Source of the DNA: Salminus brasiliensis
Taxonomy: Eukaryota > Chordata > Actinopteri > Characiformes > Bryconidae
Reading direction: 5' to 3'
NCBI RefSeq assembly: GCF_030463535.1
Contig: NC_132881.1
Location: 10,338,526 to 10,402,525, forward strand
DNA: 64,000 nt
The translations under genes and the position numbers were made by a program. Of the stretch, positions 12,156 through 21,292 are shown one piece after another; position 1 is the stretch's first letter; every line of letters starts with the position of its first letter. The notes beneath the pieces were generated by a model. It was given only the letters and a program-made list of their open reading frames with translations, made no database searches and was not told where the DNA came from.

Positions 12156-12679
12156 GTACCTGACTGGTCTTCTATATCAATACAATATAGCTTCAGGCAA
12201 ACTCAAAAACATTCTCTTGCATACAAACTTCACACAGACAGCAAAAACAACTTCCCTGATTAGGAACCTCTGCATTTTCCAGAAACAAATAACATCAACT
12301 CTGAAAGCTTGTCGCAATTGCTTAAACCTATCATATACATGTACAGAGTACTAGACCTTGTCACACAGAATGTACACACAAAACATAGCATCTTTTGTTT
12401 ACCCTTCAGGTTCCGTTTAAACATCTTTTAATGGATCAGCAAACATCATTCTGATTCAGAAAAGGCTAAAATCCAACATTTCAAACTGCTTCATCTCACT
12501 TTTTCACAAATACATGCAGAATCTTTTGCAGCACAAATATGTTCCAATACCCCAACATCAAACAGAATATTTCTGAAAGTTTGAAATTGCAAATAATTAG
12601 GTAAAAAGACTAGAGAAAATCTTGCAAATAAAACTACAAAAAGGTAGTAGACAGGGCTATAAAGAAGAGGAAACACTCC

Positions 12680-12769
12680 TGACTCTGGTGGGACTCAAAC
12701 CCACAACCTTTGAATTGCTCCAGCCACTCATCTAGAATTCCTATGCGCTATCCATTGCACCACAGATTC
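12680..12769 (-). tRNA. tRNA-Arg (TCT), degenerate
   Basis: Acceptor 5' strand changed (GAATCTG), anticodon stem TAGGA and position 32 A, T-loop TTTGAGT; likely a pseudogene. Confidence 0.6.
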
Positions 12770-13005
12770 CAGGTGAAGAAACCGGTTCCTTGGCCAACCT
12801 TCCTATAAAATAACAGTAGTGCTGCTAATATTTGAGGCAAATAATGAATTTACTACGCATATGTAAATCCCAGTGGTCTGATGATTATCTGCAAGTCTAA
12901 GCACACACCAAAGCTCTGCATACTGTTAGTCATAGTCTGACGTCAATAAAAAAAGGGTTGATTTACTCATTGTAGCAGTTACTGATTAAAGATTACCCAA
13001 GGACG

Positions 13006-13079
13006 AGGCACCGCTGGGATTCGAACCCAGGATCTCCTGTTTACTAGACAGGCGCTATAACCAACTAAGCCACGGCACC
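13006..13079 (-). tRNA. tRNA-Thr (AGT)
   Basis: Complete cloverleaf with a T at position 3 that makes a wobble pair. The downstream T-run is interrupted (CTCGTCC), so termination may be weaker. Confidence 0.85.
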
Positions 13080-13602
13080 CTACCTGACTGGTTTTCTATA
13101 TCAACACAATATAGCTTCAGGCAAACTCAAAAACATTCTCTTGCATACAAACTTCACACAGACAGCAAAAACAACTTCCCTGATTAGGAACCTCTGCATT
13201 TTCCAGAAACAAATAACATCAACTCTGAAAGCTTGTCTCAATTGCTTAAACCTATCATATACATGTACAGAGTACTAGACCTTGTCACGCAGAATGTACA
13301 CACAAAACTTAGCATCTTTTGTTTACCCTTCAGGTTCCGTTTAAACATCTTTTAATGGATCAGCAAACATCATTCTGATTCAGAAAAGGCTAAAATCCTA
13401 CATTTCAAACTGCTTCATCTCACTTTTCACAAATACATGCAGAATCTTCTGCAGCACAAATATGTTCCAATACCCCAACATCAAACAGAATATTTCTTAA
13501 AGTTTGAAATTGCTATTAATTAGGTAAAAAGACTAGAGAAAATCTTGCAAATAAAAGTACAAAAAGGTAGTAGACAGAGCTATAAAGAAGAGGAAACACT
13601 CT

Positions 13603-13692
13603 CGACTCTGGTGGGACTCAAACCCACAACCTTTGAATTGCTCCAGCTATTTATCTAGAGATCTAATGCGCTATCCATTGCGCCACAGAGCC
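13603..13692 (-). tRNA. tRNA-Arg (TCT), anticodon arm altered
   Basis: The invariant T33 is C and the stem reads TTAGA; T-loop TTTGAGT. A box is intact. Confidence 0.65.
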
Positions 13693-13928
13693 CAGGTGAA
13701 GAAACTGGTTCCTTGGCCAACCTTCCTATAAAATAACAGTAGTGCTGCTAATATTTGAGGCAAATAATAAATTTACTATGCATATGTAAATCCCAGTGGT
13801 CTGATGATTATCTGCAAGTCTAAGCACACACCAAAGCTCTGCATACTGTTAGTCATAGTCTGACGCCAATAAAAAAAGGGTTGATTTACTCATTGTAGCA
13901 GTTACTGATTAAAGATTACCCAAGGAAA

Positions 13929-14002
13929 AGGCACCGCTGGGATTCGAACCAAGGAGCTCCTGTTTACTAGACAGGCGCTATAACCAACTAAGCCACGGCA
14001 CC
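13929..14002 (-). tRNA. tRNA-Thr (AGT), T-stem mismatch
   Basis: Anticodon and T-loop kept; the 5' side of the T-stem is changed (CTTGG). Its 5' end lies 138 bp from the Maverick insertion point. Confidence 0.75.
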
Positions 14003-14134
14003 CTACCTGACTGGTTTTCTATATCAACACAATATAGCTTCAGGCAAACTCAAAAACATTCTCTTGCATACAAACTTCACACAGACAGCAAAAACAACTT
14101 CCCTGATTAGGAACCTCTGCATTTTCCAGAAACA

Positions 14135-14140
14135 AATAAC
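14135..14140. repeat. Target-site duplication, left copy (AATAAC)
   Basis: Identical to 28130-28135. Uninterrupted array units read 'aaacaaataacatcaactct' at this place, so the empty site can be seen in every other unit. Confidence 0.95.
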
Positions 14141-14880
14141 AGAGAGAGATATAGGGGGCACTTTTCATCAAACTAATTTTGACAGGTCGTCTCGACCAAT
14201 CAGATCGTGCCACGTCATCAAACCACGCCCCCTGTACGTCCCTCCCTCAACCAATCAAAAGCCTGCATTTTCACCGGAAGTCCCGCCTTCTGGATATCCC
14301 GCCTTCCGGAAGTCCCGCCTAATGTTTTGCCGTCCAATCGGGTAGCTGGGGCACTTTTCATCAAACATATTTGACAGGTCCCTTCCGACAACCGTTATCA
14401 ATTCTCACATACCAATGCTGTGCCCATGTGTATGTGTGTGCGTAATCATTGTATGTAATGGTGAGCCTAGCCGGGGTCAAAAGTTCCTAGTCCCCAGACC
14501 TTCAGTCAGACCCTGATTCATCAAACTTATCTGACAGGTCCCTTTCGACAACTGTTACTCATTTCCACTCCCCAAAACTGTGCCACGTGAGAGAGAGATA
14601 GAGAGATAGAGAAAGAATTGATCAGAGATCTTTAGACTTTTATTTACGATTCAATCACGTATTACACGCAATGATTCGGTAACATCATTTAAAAAAGGCG
14701 CCCAATCAGGTGGCCGAGATACATACGATCGAGCAAATCAGAGTATGCAACGTCATAAGTCTCCACCTATTCATTCAATAGGCCCTGTAGGCCAAAGGAT
14801 TTAAAGGGTCAGTGTTTGTGCGGCGGTTAGGGTTAGAAGATAGCCGTAATAATCATGGCTTCTGTCACAGATACTCCCAA
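14141..14880 (+). repeat. Left terminal inverted repeat
   Basis: Matches the reverse complement of about 27250-28129, up to and into the first codons of the terminal gene. A G+C-rich part (14200-14340) holds CCAAT boxes at 14196, 14251 and 14334, with another at 14702; a TATA-like ATTTAAAG lies near 14799, about 55 bp before the first gene. These suggest a promoter in the repeat. A (GA)n/GATA stretch lies at 14586-14615. Confidence 0.9.
14164..14540 (+). promoter_or_regulatory. Iterated terminal motif, left (three copies)
   Basis: TTCATCAAAC followed 4-5 bp later by (T/C)TGACAGGTC occurs at 14164-14188, 14357-14380 and 14517-14540. The first copy lies 23 bp from the terminus. The last two are set by the 160-bp unit. 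Binding sites for integrase or terminal protein are one reading; this is inference. Confidence 0.7.
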
Positions 14881-15397
14881 AAAGATGAAACTGACTCTGG
14901 CTAAAAGGCGATTGCGTTTGAAAGACACAGACACGATTTATGCGTGGTGTTTGTCTAACGGCTATTATTTCGGGTTCTATTATCATGAAGAAAATGATGC
15001 GATGATTTTGTACAGCGGGCCGACATCAAGTTTTGCGGATGCCTCTGAACTTTTTTCCTTGCAACGCGATGAATGGCATACTTTCAAAAGACATTTTGGT
15101 TGTATGTATACTTATATTAAATTTAGATATTCGGATTGTAAAGAAGAATACGACGAGATTTTTAATCTAACGTGGAAACCTTGCAAGTCGCTGCGAACAT
15201 TCAGTCTTTGTCCGAAAAGGAGTGAAGAAAAGTTTGAAGTATGTCTCACCGTAATTTACATGATCAGATGTTGCGCATTTGAGGAAGAATCTAATGAGAG
15301 AGACTTTCAGATGGTCTTTAAATGGAAAGATTTTCAAAAGATGATTCTCGAATATTTTGCAAAAATTGACGGCACATTCAATATGGTAAAAACATAG
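14855..15397 (+). CDS. Terminal-repeat-linked protein, left paralog
   Basis: This 180-aa protein of unknown function begins at the only upstream ATG in a suitable context, 'aatcATGGC'. The start region lies in the terminal inverted repeat, and the protein is paralogous along its whole length to the first half of the protein at 25871-27199. Shared blocks are 'LRLKDTDTI.AW.LS' (about 20-35), 'YFGFY' (about 38-42), 'LYSG.TS' (about 50-57), a 'L.R.(D/E)W..FK' block (about 67-77) and a 'W.(D/E)(W/F)' block near 158-163. The strand-strand-helix feel and the two W-containing motifs recall PC4-type single-strand DNA binding folds, but that is weak inference. It lacks the C-terminal half of its paralog. 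Expression is likely driven from the terminal repeat. Confidence 0.75.
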   Translation: MASVTDTPKKMKLTLAKRRLRLKDTDTIYAWCLSNGYYFGFYYHEENDAMILYSGPTSSFADASELFSLQRDEWHTFKRHFGCMYTYIKFRYSDCKEEYDEIFNLTWKPCKSLRTFSLCPKRSEEKFEVCLTVIYMIRCCAFEEESNERDFQMVFKWKDFQKMILEYFAKIDGTFNMVKT

Positions 15398-15598
15398 AAA
15401 ACAAGAGCGACTTCAGAATCTTTTCTTTTTTTTTTTTTGATTTATTTATTTTTTATTTTTTTTATCATTATTTCTTTTTGGAATTTATTTTTGTAATAAT
15501 AATTCTTTACACGGTCACATATATACATATAAAATTGCATATTTCATTCCTTAAAAACACTTGAAGACAAAAACTATGCGGCTCCGATTCCTTGCCTG
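15398..15598. other. T-rich intergenic gap
   Basis: Long T and TTTA runs from 15421 to 15500 separate the left terminal gene from the spliced gene. On the transcribed strand this gives poly-U; no AATAAA is seen close after the stop codon. Confidence 0.5.
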
Positions 15599-16670
15599 AT
15601 GGACCCCCAGGAAATTGGGGGCATGACCTTTTACGACCACTATCCCACCCCCCTTGTTTCAAAACTGCATTTAAGCAACAGCTTGATCGAATTGGAAGTT
15701 CATTTTGAAAGCGTCTCTTTTTTTTTTGAAGAAATCCCCAGCAAAATGGAACACTCTCAAGGTAAGAAAACTTTGTCTTTTACTACATACAATGCATTTA
15801 TTAGAAAATAGGTAAAGTATAGCGCTCGAAATTAAGTCAACGCATGTTTTTATGTATCTTCTTAAGGTTTAATACACTTTTGATCGTAAGTAATGTAAGT
15901 AATATTTTAAAGTTACATGTATCGCATGCTTCCTGGTGATCTACAAATGAGAATTATGAAGTAATTTTAAACACAAATTAAGATACATGTAGTTTGTAAT
16001 CTCTTTTTTAAATTATTTATTTATTTTTCTTTGATTTTAATCAGCTTCCGGAAGAACATTGTCCAACGCATCAAGTAAGTAACTTTTTAGCTAAAATGAT
16101 GATGATTAGTATTCTGTGCAATATAACCTTGTGATATAAAATTGTATATTTTATTTATAGACCAGGATTCATATGAACAATTTGATGATGTTATCTTTGT
16201 TCAACAATACAATCCACCGAGTAAGTCAATTGAATTTTATTTTATTTTTTCATCCTATGAAACCGATAGTTTTTAGAATGAATGCATTTACTTATTGTAT
16301 TAATTGTTTAGGTTACAAATCTGAAGAGAGAGATTTTCTAGAGGAAAATAGCGATCGGAGATCTAACACACCATCCGGTCAGTTAATTATATTTCATTTA
16401 AAGTAAATACATTAATTAAATACGCATTATACTTATTTATACGATCCCTTGCTTTTAGATTTCGACAACCAATCCAATCATCTCTATCAACCAACTTCTC
16501 CGAGTAAGTGATGTTAAACACGTTATTTTGTCAGAAAATGATTTATATTTCTTTACTTAATTACATATTTAATACCTTTAATAGGACCTCAAATAGATGA
16601 AGGATCTGCAGACCGCTTCTCCAACACCCATCCATTTGGTGTGTAGATTTTGAGTAATTTAATATATATA

Positions 16671-16718
<48 letters not shown>

Positions 16719-16995
16719 TTTTATTAATTTATTTTATTTCTTTCTTTATTTTTATTTGATTGTTTCAGATTCCGGCGACGATTTATATCAGGACGAAGCA
16801 TTGGATCATCTCTATGACTTCCGATATCTGTCAAGAGCGGTGGAAATATCTCATCGACGACTGAAGTTTATGACTACGCACGGATCAAGTAACGATATTG
16901 CAACCGCTTATTCCACTTTTAAAAACCGTGTGGATCTTCTTATTACTCATTGTAATACTCTGTTTAGTCATGTCTCAGAAACGCCCCAACAGTGA
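15599..16995 (+). CDS. Seven-exon gene with phase-1 micro-exons, unknown function
   Basis: No family is recognised. Predicted exons: 15599-15761 (or from the ATG at 15746), 16045-16074, 16161-16220, 16312-16377, 16459-16503, 16585-16638 and 16769-16995 (TGA stop). Every intron has GT...AG ends, most donors read GTAAG(T), and acceptors have pyrimidine tracts. Internal exons are 30, 60, 66, 45 and 54 nt, all multiples of three, and all introns are phase 1, so any exon could be skipped without breaking the frame. No stop occurs in any exon in the shared frame. The exons encode short polar, acidic modules with repeated Asp, Gln, Ser, Tyr and Pro. The last exon encodes a longer helical-looking segment ('YRYLSRAVEISHRR'-like region near 16820). 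The end overlaps the polymerase ATG (16970) in another frame. It may be regulatory or a disordered adaptor; that is inference. Confidence 0.6.
16661..16709. repeat. (TA)n microsatellite in the last intron
   Basis: About 24 TA units with one interruption, followed by a T-run, all between the donor at 16639 and the acceptor at 16767-16768. Confidence 0.9.
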
Positions 16996-18064
16996 TCCTC
17001 TAAACATTGATGCTAAGAAGTCTAACATCACCCCATTCTTAAGAGATGCTATAAATGAGCTTAATCAAAGATTGGCTCAAACCTGTGAACACAATCCCAA
17101 TATAGTCTCTGTATCATCTCCCGACATTAATGTAGCGAATGAAACACCTCAGGATTTTTTGACCGATCTAAACCAATGTCTGTCAAGATTGCAAAATACT
17201 CTAAATGAACACGATACGTGCGCGGCTCTGAACCCTTTCCTCTTAGAAGCTGTGAATAATCTTAATCAAAGTTTATCTTTATCTCAGGAACATAACCCAG
17301 TTACACAGTTGTCACACTCAGTCATTAACTCAGAAAACCCACCAGATATTCAACACGACGTCTTTAATGAACTAAACCAAAGTCTGTCAAGATTGCAAAA
17401 TGCACTAAACGAACAAGATCCAATTACCGCGATAAACCCCTTCCTGTTAGAAGCAGTGAATCAACTCAATGAATCTTTGGCACACCCCAGCGATCACAAT
17501 TCTCATATTGATTCTGTATCATCTCCCGACAATAGCAAAGTGTATAACCCAACTCCTCGAGATTTTTTCTCCGATCTGATTGACAGTCTATCGAGATTAA
17601 ACGATAATCTGGAAAATTTAAGTCAGGCATCACACATTTCATCAATCAGTTCTGTTCACGATAATGAAACAAGTAACACAACACATAACCCAAATCATAT
17701 CCCTTTGGAAGATTCTATTAACCTTTCGTCCGACAGTGACGATGATCAAATGGGATATGGTATAGATCCGAATATCGTAATCAATCGTCTTGAAAGATTC
17801 AATACCACAGAAATTAGAAGGCGGGTAAACTTTGCATCGTTAGGAAATGTTGACAGTTTTGCAGAGTTTTACAATTATGTACTAGAACTCATAAATCAAA
17901 TGCTCACTGTCGCTAATGAGGAAGTGGGCCCGCGTGACGTTGTTCACGTCGAAATTCAAGGTAATACTCTGAATGTTTCATCCCCAGTTCAGGTAAGAAA
18001 CGGGGTTGTAGATTTAGAATCAATTCTAAAGATGATTGAAAACGCTGTTCAGAGTAAATTTTAA
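16970..18064 (+). pseudogene. polB: Family B DNA polymerase, N-terminal extension (ends at a stop)
   Basis: The start is set at the ATG of 'MSQKRPNSDPLN'; an ATG 24 codons upstream in the same frame lies inside the last exon of the preceding gene and would add a hydrophobic stretch of doubtful meaning. Residues about 15-240 hold three diverged repeats, each with 'NPFLLEAVN.LN.SL' or similar and a 'LN.(S/C)LSRL(Q/N)' half, spaced by Asn/Ser/His-rich linkers. From about 260 the protein becomes conserved-looking ('RRVNFASLGNVDSFAEFYNY', 'EVGPRDVV'). A TAA at 18062-18064 closes the frame, but the same frame continues beyond it with polymerase-type sequence, so I read this as a nonsense mutation in one long gene. 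The alternative is a separate upstream gene that ends here. Confidence 0.65.
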
Positions 18065-18781
18065 ATACTTTCTGACGAAACTTTGCAACTGGTAATTCGA
18101 ATCGTACACGCACCCCGTGGTGGAGGACGTAATAAGCTATCACACTTGTTCAACTCGGACATTGTTCAGAAAAAGATGAAACACCTGTATGTTTTTCAAA
18201 ACAAAGATAACCTGTGTTTTGCCTTATGCATTTCCCGATTATTGAACCCTGACAAAAATGATTTTCAAATCAAACAACTAGCGACACAATTACAACACAA
18301 TGCGGGATTATCTGTAAATGATGCGGTCAGTCTGGCTGACGTAGCACATTTTGAACAGTCGCTGAATTGTAAAATTGTAGTGATGTCCTGTGACGGAAAC
18401 AAAAATGGGTACTCTTATTTTCAAAACAGTAAGATGCCGCATGACAAAACCTTGTTCTTGTTCCTGCACGAAAATCATTATTACGGTGTGAAAAACCTCA
18501 AAGCTCTATTAGGCACGTCCTACGTATGCCCTTACTGCTATGCAGGATTTAACGATATGAAACATCATAAATGTGATTTCCATTGCAATGTGTGTCTTGA
18601 CAGTGAATGCCCCTGTCATCCTAAAGAATCTGTACAATGTAAAGATTGCCTAAGGATTTGTAGATCGGCATATTGCTATGCAAAACATAAATCTAAAGAA
18701 GGTAGAAGTTGCCCACCATGTAATTTAAGGTACTACTGTCCTGAGTGTAGCTATGGTGCAGTGGAGGTACGCGGACGATAG
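18065..18781 (+). pseudogene. polB: Family B DNA polymerase, Cys-rich N-terminal region
   Basis: The frame continues directly from the previous entry without an ATG. It contains 'PRGGGRNKLSHLFNSDIV', an 'NLCFALCISRL' block, and a 'HENHYYGVKNLKALLG' block. These are followed by a zinc-binding-type region with many CxxC/CxC pairs (CPYCY, CNVC, CPC, CKDC, CPPC, CPEC) between 18525 and 18755. This order is seen in Maverick-type protein-primed polymerases. The Cys...His spacing of the LCFA and HYYG blocks recalls OTU/papain-like peptidases. The frame ends at 18781, just after it leaves polymerase homology: the exonuclease domain and palm motifs A and B are absent from the window. Confidence 0.8.
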
Positions 18782-19313
18782 GTTTCTTAAACCGGGTAAA
18801 GCTAACGTCTTTATAGGTATTTTCACTACAGCCTATGCTAGACTCGAACTGTACAGCGTTATTGATCGTCTGCAACAGAGGTGTTTGTACACAGATACCG
18901 ACAGCGTCATCTTCAAAAGTAAACCGGGTGACTGGATGCCGCCTCTGGGGGATTACTTGGGTTGTCTCACGAGTGAACTGGACCCGGGTGATCATATTGT
19001 AGAATTTGTAAGTGGCGGACCAAAAACCTACGGTTACAGAACTTTCAAGGGTAAGACTACGATGAAAGTCAAAGGCATTACATTAAACTATGCTAATACT
19101 AAAGTTGTAAATTTGGAATCCTTGACAGAACTGGTTGACAAAAGTGTGAAAACCCCCTATCATAACGGCGAAATAATGACCTCCCACAATCAAATTGTCA
19201 GAGATAAAAGAGGCTTTCACTTGAAAAACAAAGCTCAGATGAAAAGGTTCAGAGTCGTGTACGATAAACGCGTTCTATTACCGGACTTTACAACCTTACC
19301 TTACGGGTATTAA
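18753..19313 (+). pseudogene. polB: Family B DNA polymerase, C-terminal palm and thumb
   Basis: This 186-aa frame carries palm motif C, YTDTDS (residues 46-51 from the first Met), holding catalytic aspartates, after an 'FTTAYARLELY' helix. It then runs to a thumb-like end 'PDFTTLPYGY'. It is in a different frame from the Cys-rich part, and the two join near 18740-18755 with all sequence between the zinc-binding region and the motif-C neighbourhood missing. This is an internal deletion with a frameshift, so no active polymerase can be made. The stop is followed by an A-rich gap (19331-19377). Confidence 0.9.
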
Positions 19314-19377
19314 TCGAGTTTTCATTCGTCAAAAAAAAAAAAAAAAATAAATAAAAAAAATAAAAAGAATAAAAAAA

Positions 19378-20058
19378 ATGGACGGTAAAAAATGGTTTGA
19401 TGCTAGGCTTCAGCTCCCTTTTTCTTGCATAGTTTGCGGCCCCAGCAATAGCGGGAAATCTTTTTTTATCAAAATGTTGCTTGAAAATTGTAAGAATGTC
19501 ATGTCAAAAATTCCAGATCAGATTGTTTGGTGTTATACCTGTTGGCAGCCTATGTACGATGATCTGATGAAAAATATAAACGTTCGATTTGTTGAAGGTA
19601 TACCCGACTCTTTGTGTGATGATGAACTATTTCCTCCCCACAAAACTAATTTATTGGTGATTGACGATTTAATGGAAACGGCTAGCAAGAATGAGGAAGT
19701 AGAAAAAGCCTTTACAAAATATACTCATCATAGAAATCTGAGCGTTATCTATCTGGTTCAAAATCTGTTTTTTCAAGGGAGAAGCAGCAGAACCATCAAC
19801 TTAAACACCAACTACATGGTTCTTTTTAAAAATCCTAGAGACAAGTTACAGATTAGCGTGCTGGCGCGTCAAATGTATCCGGGTAACAGCAAGTACTTTT
19901 TAGAAAGCTTCCAGGACGCTACCTCTAGGCCTTACGGATATTTATTTGTAGACTTGAAAGCGTCGACGCCAGAAGAACTTCGTCTCAGGTCAGGACTGTT
20001 TTCCTGGGAGAATCCGGTAGTGTATGTACAGAAAAAAACAAAACAAAAACTGAAATGA
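19378..20058 (+). CDS. Genome-packaging ATPase (FtsK/HerA type)
   Basis: This 226-aa P-loop ATPase is of the A32-like packaging family; in related viruses it pumps DNA into the preformed capsid. Walker A is GPSNSGKS at residues 21-28 and Walker B is LLVIDD at 92-97. A 'NLSVIYLVQNLFFQ' strand with a polar sensor follows near 135-148. Length and motif spacing fit an intact Maverick ATPase. Its TGA stop overlaps the next ATG (ATGA at 20055-20058). Upstream lies a 45-bp A-rich gap after the polymerase. Confidence 0.93.
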   Translation: MDGKKWFDARLQLPFSCIVCGPSNSGKSFFIKMLLENCKNVMSKIPDQIVWCYTCWQPMYDDLMKNINVRFVEGIPDSLCDDELFPPHKTNLLVIDDLMETASKNEEVEKAFTKYTHHRNLSVIYLVQNLFFQGRSSRTINLNTNYMVLFKNPRDKLQISVLARQMYPGNSKYFLESFQDATSRPYGYLFVDLKASTPEELRLRSGLFSWENPVVYVQKKTKQKLK

Positions 20059-20393
20059 CATCCGATCGACTCAAGAGAAATTTACACGTGTTAAGGGCTC
20101 TATATCAAGCTACTCCTCGAGAAAGGAAGCTTATATTATGTAACGCCCCTGAGGATCTCATACTCGCCATTTACGAAATAGCTCTAAATCTACTGAGAGG
20201 ACGCATTCCTTTAACGACTCATCAGTATCGGCAATTGAAAAAACGGAAAAAATCAATTAAACTTTTTGCTGATAAACGAACGTCTGTGGAAGCTAAAAGA
20301 AAGTCTATTAAACAAACCGGGGGGTTTCTTTTACCTTTGTTAAGCGTTGCAGTACCCTTCATCAGTAGTTTAATAGCATCGCGTCAGAAATAA
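20055..20393 (+). CDS. Small basic virion-type protein
   Basis: This 112-aa protein has an N-terminal helical region ('RNLHVLRALYQATPRERKLI'), a Lys/Arg-rich centre ('RQLKKRKKSIKLF') and a C-terminal hydrophobic helix after 'KQTGGF'. The TGG-F sequence resembles an adenain cleavage site (hydrophobic/polar-X-Gly-Gly). Proteins of this shape and place are found in Mavericks between the ATPase and the next conserved gene. A DNA-condensing or membrane-active minor virion protein, like adenovirus pX or pVI, is the likely role. The start overlaps the ATPase stop by 4 nt, and the stop is one base before the next ATG. Confidence 0.75.
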   Translation: MTSDRLKRNLHVLRALYQATPRERKLILCNAPEDLILAIYEIALNLLRGRIPLTTHQYRQLKKRKKSIKLFADKRTSVEAKRKSIKQTGGFLLPLLSVAVPFISSLIASRQK

Positions 20394-20394
20394 C

Positions 20395-21156
20395 ATGGAA
20401 ACTGCCGAAAAAATGTATTTGGTACCTCACCACCAACTCGAAAAACTTAAAAACTTGAGCGGTCAAGAAAATGTTAGAAAGACTGTAGAAAACGATATAG
20501 ATGAAGAGATGCGTCATATTCTGGCTAGGACCGACTTGAATCCTTATGAAAAGGCAAAACTTTACGCCGTAACCTTGCAAAGATTTCTAAACCTAGTCAA
20601 AAGAGGGGATGAAGAAACTGCTCAACTAACGCTTTCGCTTCCCCTTGAATCTCAAAATAAAACGGTTACCGGTTCGGAAGAGGACGGTAGTTTGACCGAA
20701 GATGAAATTTTAAAAGAGGTCATTGATAATGTTCCGTCCAGAACCAGAAAAAATGCTTCCTACATCATGGAGAAAATATCAAAGTCTAGTGGCGTTGCTT
20801 CATGGAACGACGATGGAGAGTTTATTTTCAAAGGGAAAGCGATCAAAGGATCACACATGTTGGACTTGGTTAAAAATCTCACGGCGCCTCTAAAAGTATC
20901 CGATGACCGGAGACCCCTAGGATGGTCCGAAATGCTACAAACCGTAGCCGACTTAAACATTCCCTTATCAACCATTTCTAACGCGGGTGTTCGGCGTAAA
21001 ATATCCGGCGTAAAGAAAAACAAGTCATTGTATTCTCAGGTAGTTTCAAACAGCTCGGATCATAAAAGAAGCCATTCTGACTCATCTAGTCACAGTACCC
21101 TTGAACCTGTTTTTAAATCCCCCAGTTTTACTTCGTCAAGCTGGTTAAATTTTTAA
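20395..21156 (+). CDS. Conserved Maverick protein of unknown function
   Basis: This 253-aa protein has an N-terminal conserved part ('MYLVPHHQLEKL', 'DLNPYEKAKLY') and a middle part with 'SRTRKNASYIMEKIS', 'FIFKGKAIKGSHMLDLVKNL' and 'GWSEMLQTVADLNIPLSTI'. It ends in a Ser-rich tail. I know the pattern from other Maverick elements but not its role; a structural or scaffolding virion protein would suit its place next to the ATPase and small basic protein. It is the last gene of the plus block and appears intact. Confidence 0.75.
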   Translation: METAEKMYLVPHHQLEKLKNLSGQENVRKTVENDIDEEMRHILARTDLNPYEKAKLYAVTLQRFLNLVKRGDEETAQLTLSLPLESQNKTVTGSEEDGSLTEDEILKEVIDNVPSRTRKNASYIMEKISKSSGVASWNDDGEFIFKGKAIKGSHMLDLVKNLTAPLKVSDDRRPLGWSEMLQTVADLNIPLSTISNAGVRRKISGVKKNKSLYSQVVSNSSDHKRSHSDSSSHSTLEPVFKSPSFTSSSWLNF

Positions 21157-21181
21157 TGATGTGTATTGTCGTGTTGATATA

Positions 21182-21242
21182 AATAAATGATGAGACGATG
21201 TAAAGTTGTATAATCTTGTAAGTTGTTCTTTATTTGAATAAA
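21182..21242. terminator. Back-to-back polyadenylation signals
   Basis: AATAAA lies on the plus strand at 21182-21187 and 21237-21242, and on the minus strand at 21229-21234. They sit between the converging 253-aa gene and the protease gene and would end both transcripts. Confidence 0.75.
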
Positions 21243-21292
21243 CGGTGCATACATTTTTTTTCTCGTATCCTGCGTTGTTATTTCACTATGCA

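Noticed and set aside
14064-14345. 93-codon open frame across the left Maverick boundary
   Set aside because: It joins array spacer to terminal repeat by chance; the boundary is an insertion point.
14820-14836. Telomere-like GGTTAGGGTTAG before the left terminal gene (and its inverse at the right)
   Set aside because: Fewer than two repeat units; too short to suggest telomeric origin or function.
16898-16969. Hydrophobic N-terminal stretch on the polymerase frame as a signal peptide
   Set aside because: It overlaps the last micro-exon in another frame; the ATG at 16970 is the better start, and a secreted polymerase makes no sense.
17913-18143. Minus-strand 76-codon frame
   Set aside because: Opposite-strand shadow of the polymerase N-terminal region.
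20760-21023. Minus-strand open frame of 87 codons inside the conserved 253-aa gene
   Set aside because: Opposite-strand shadow of a gene with clear conserved blocks.
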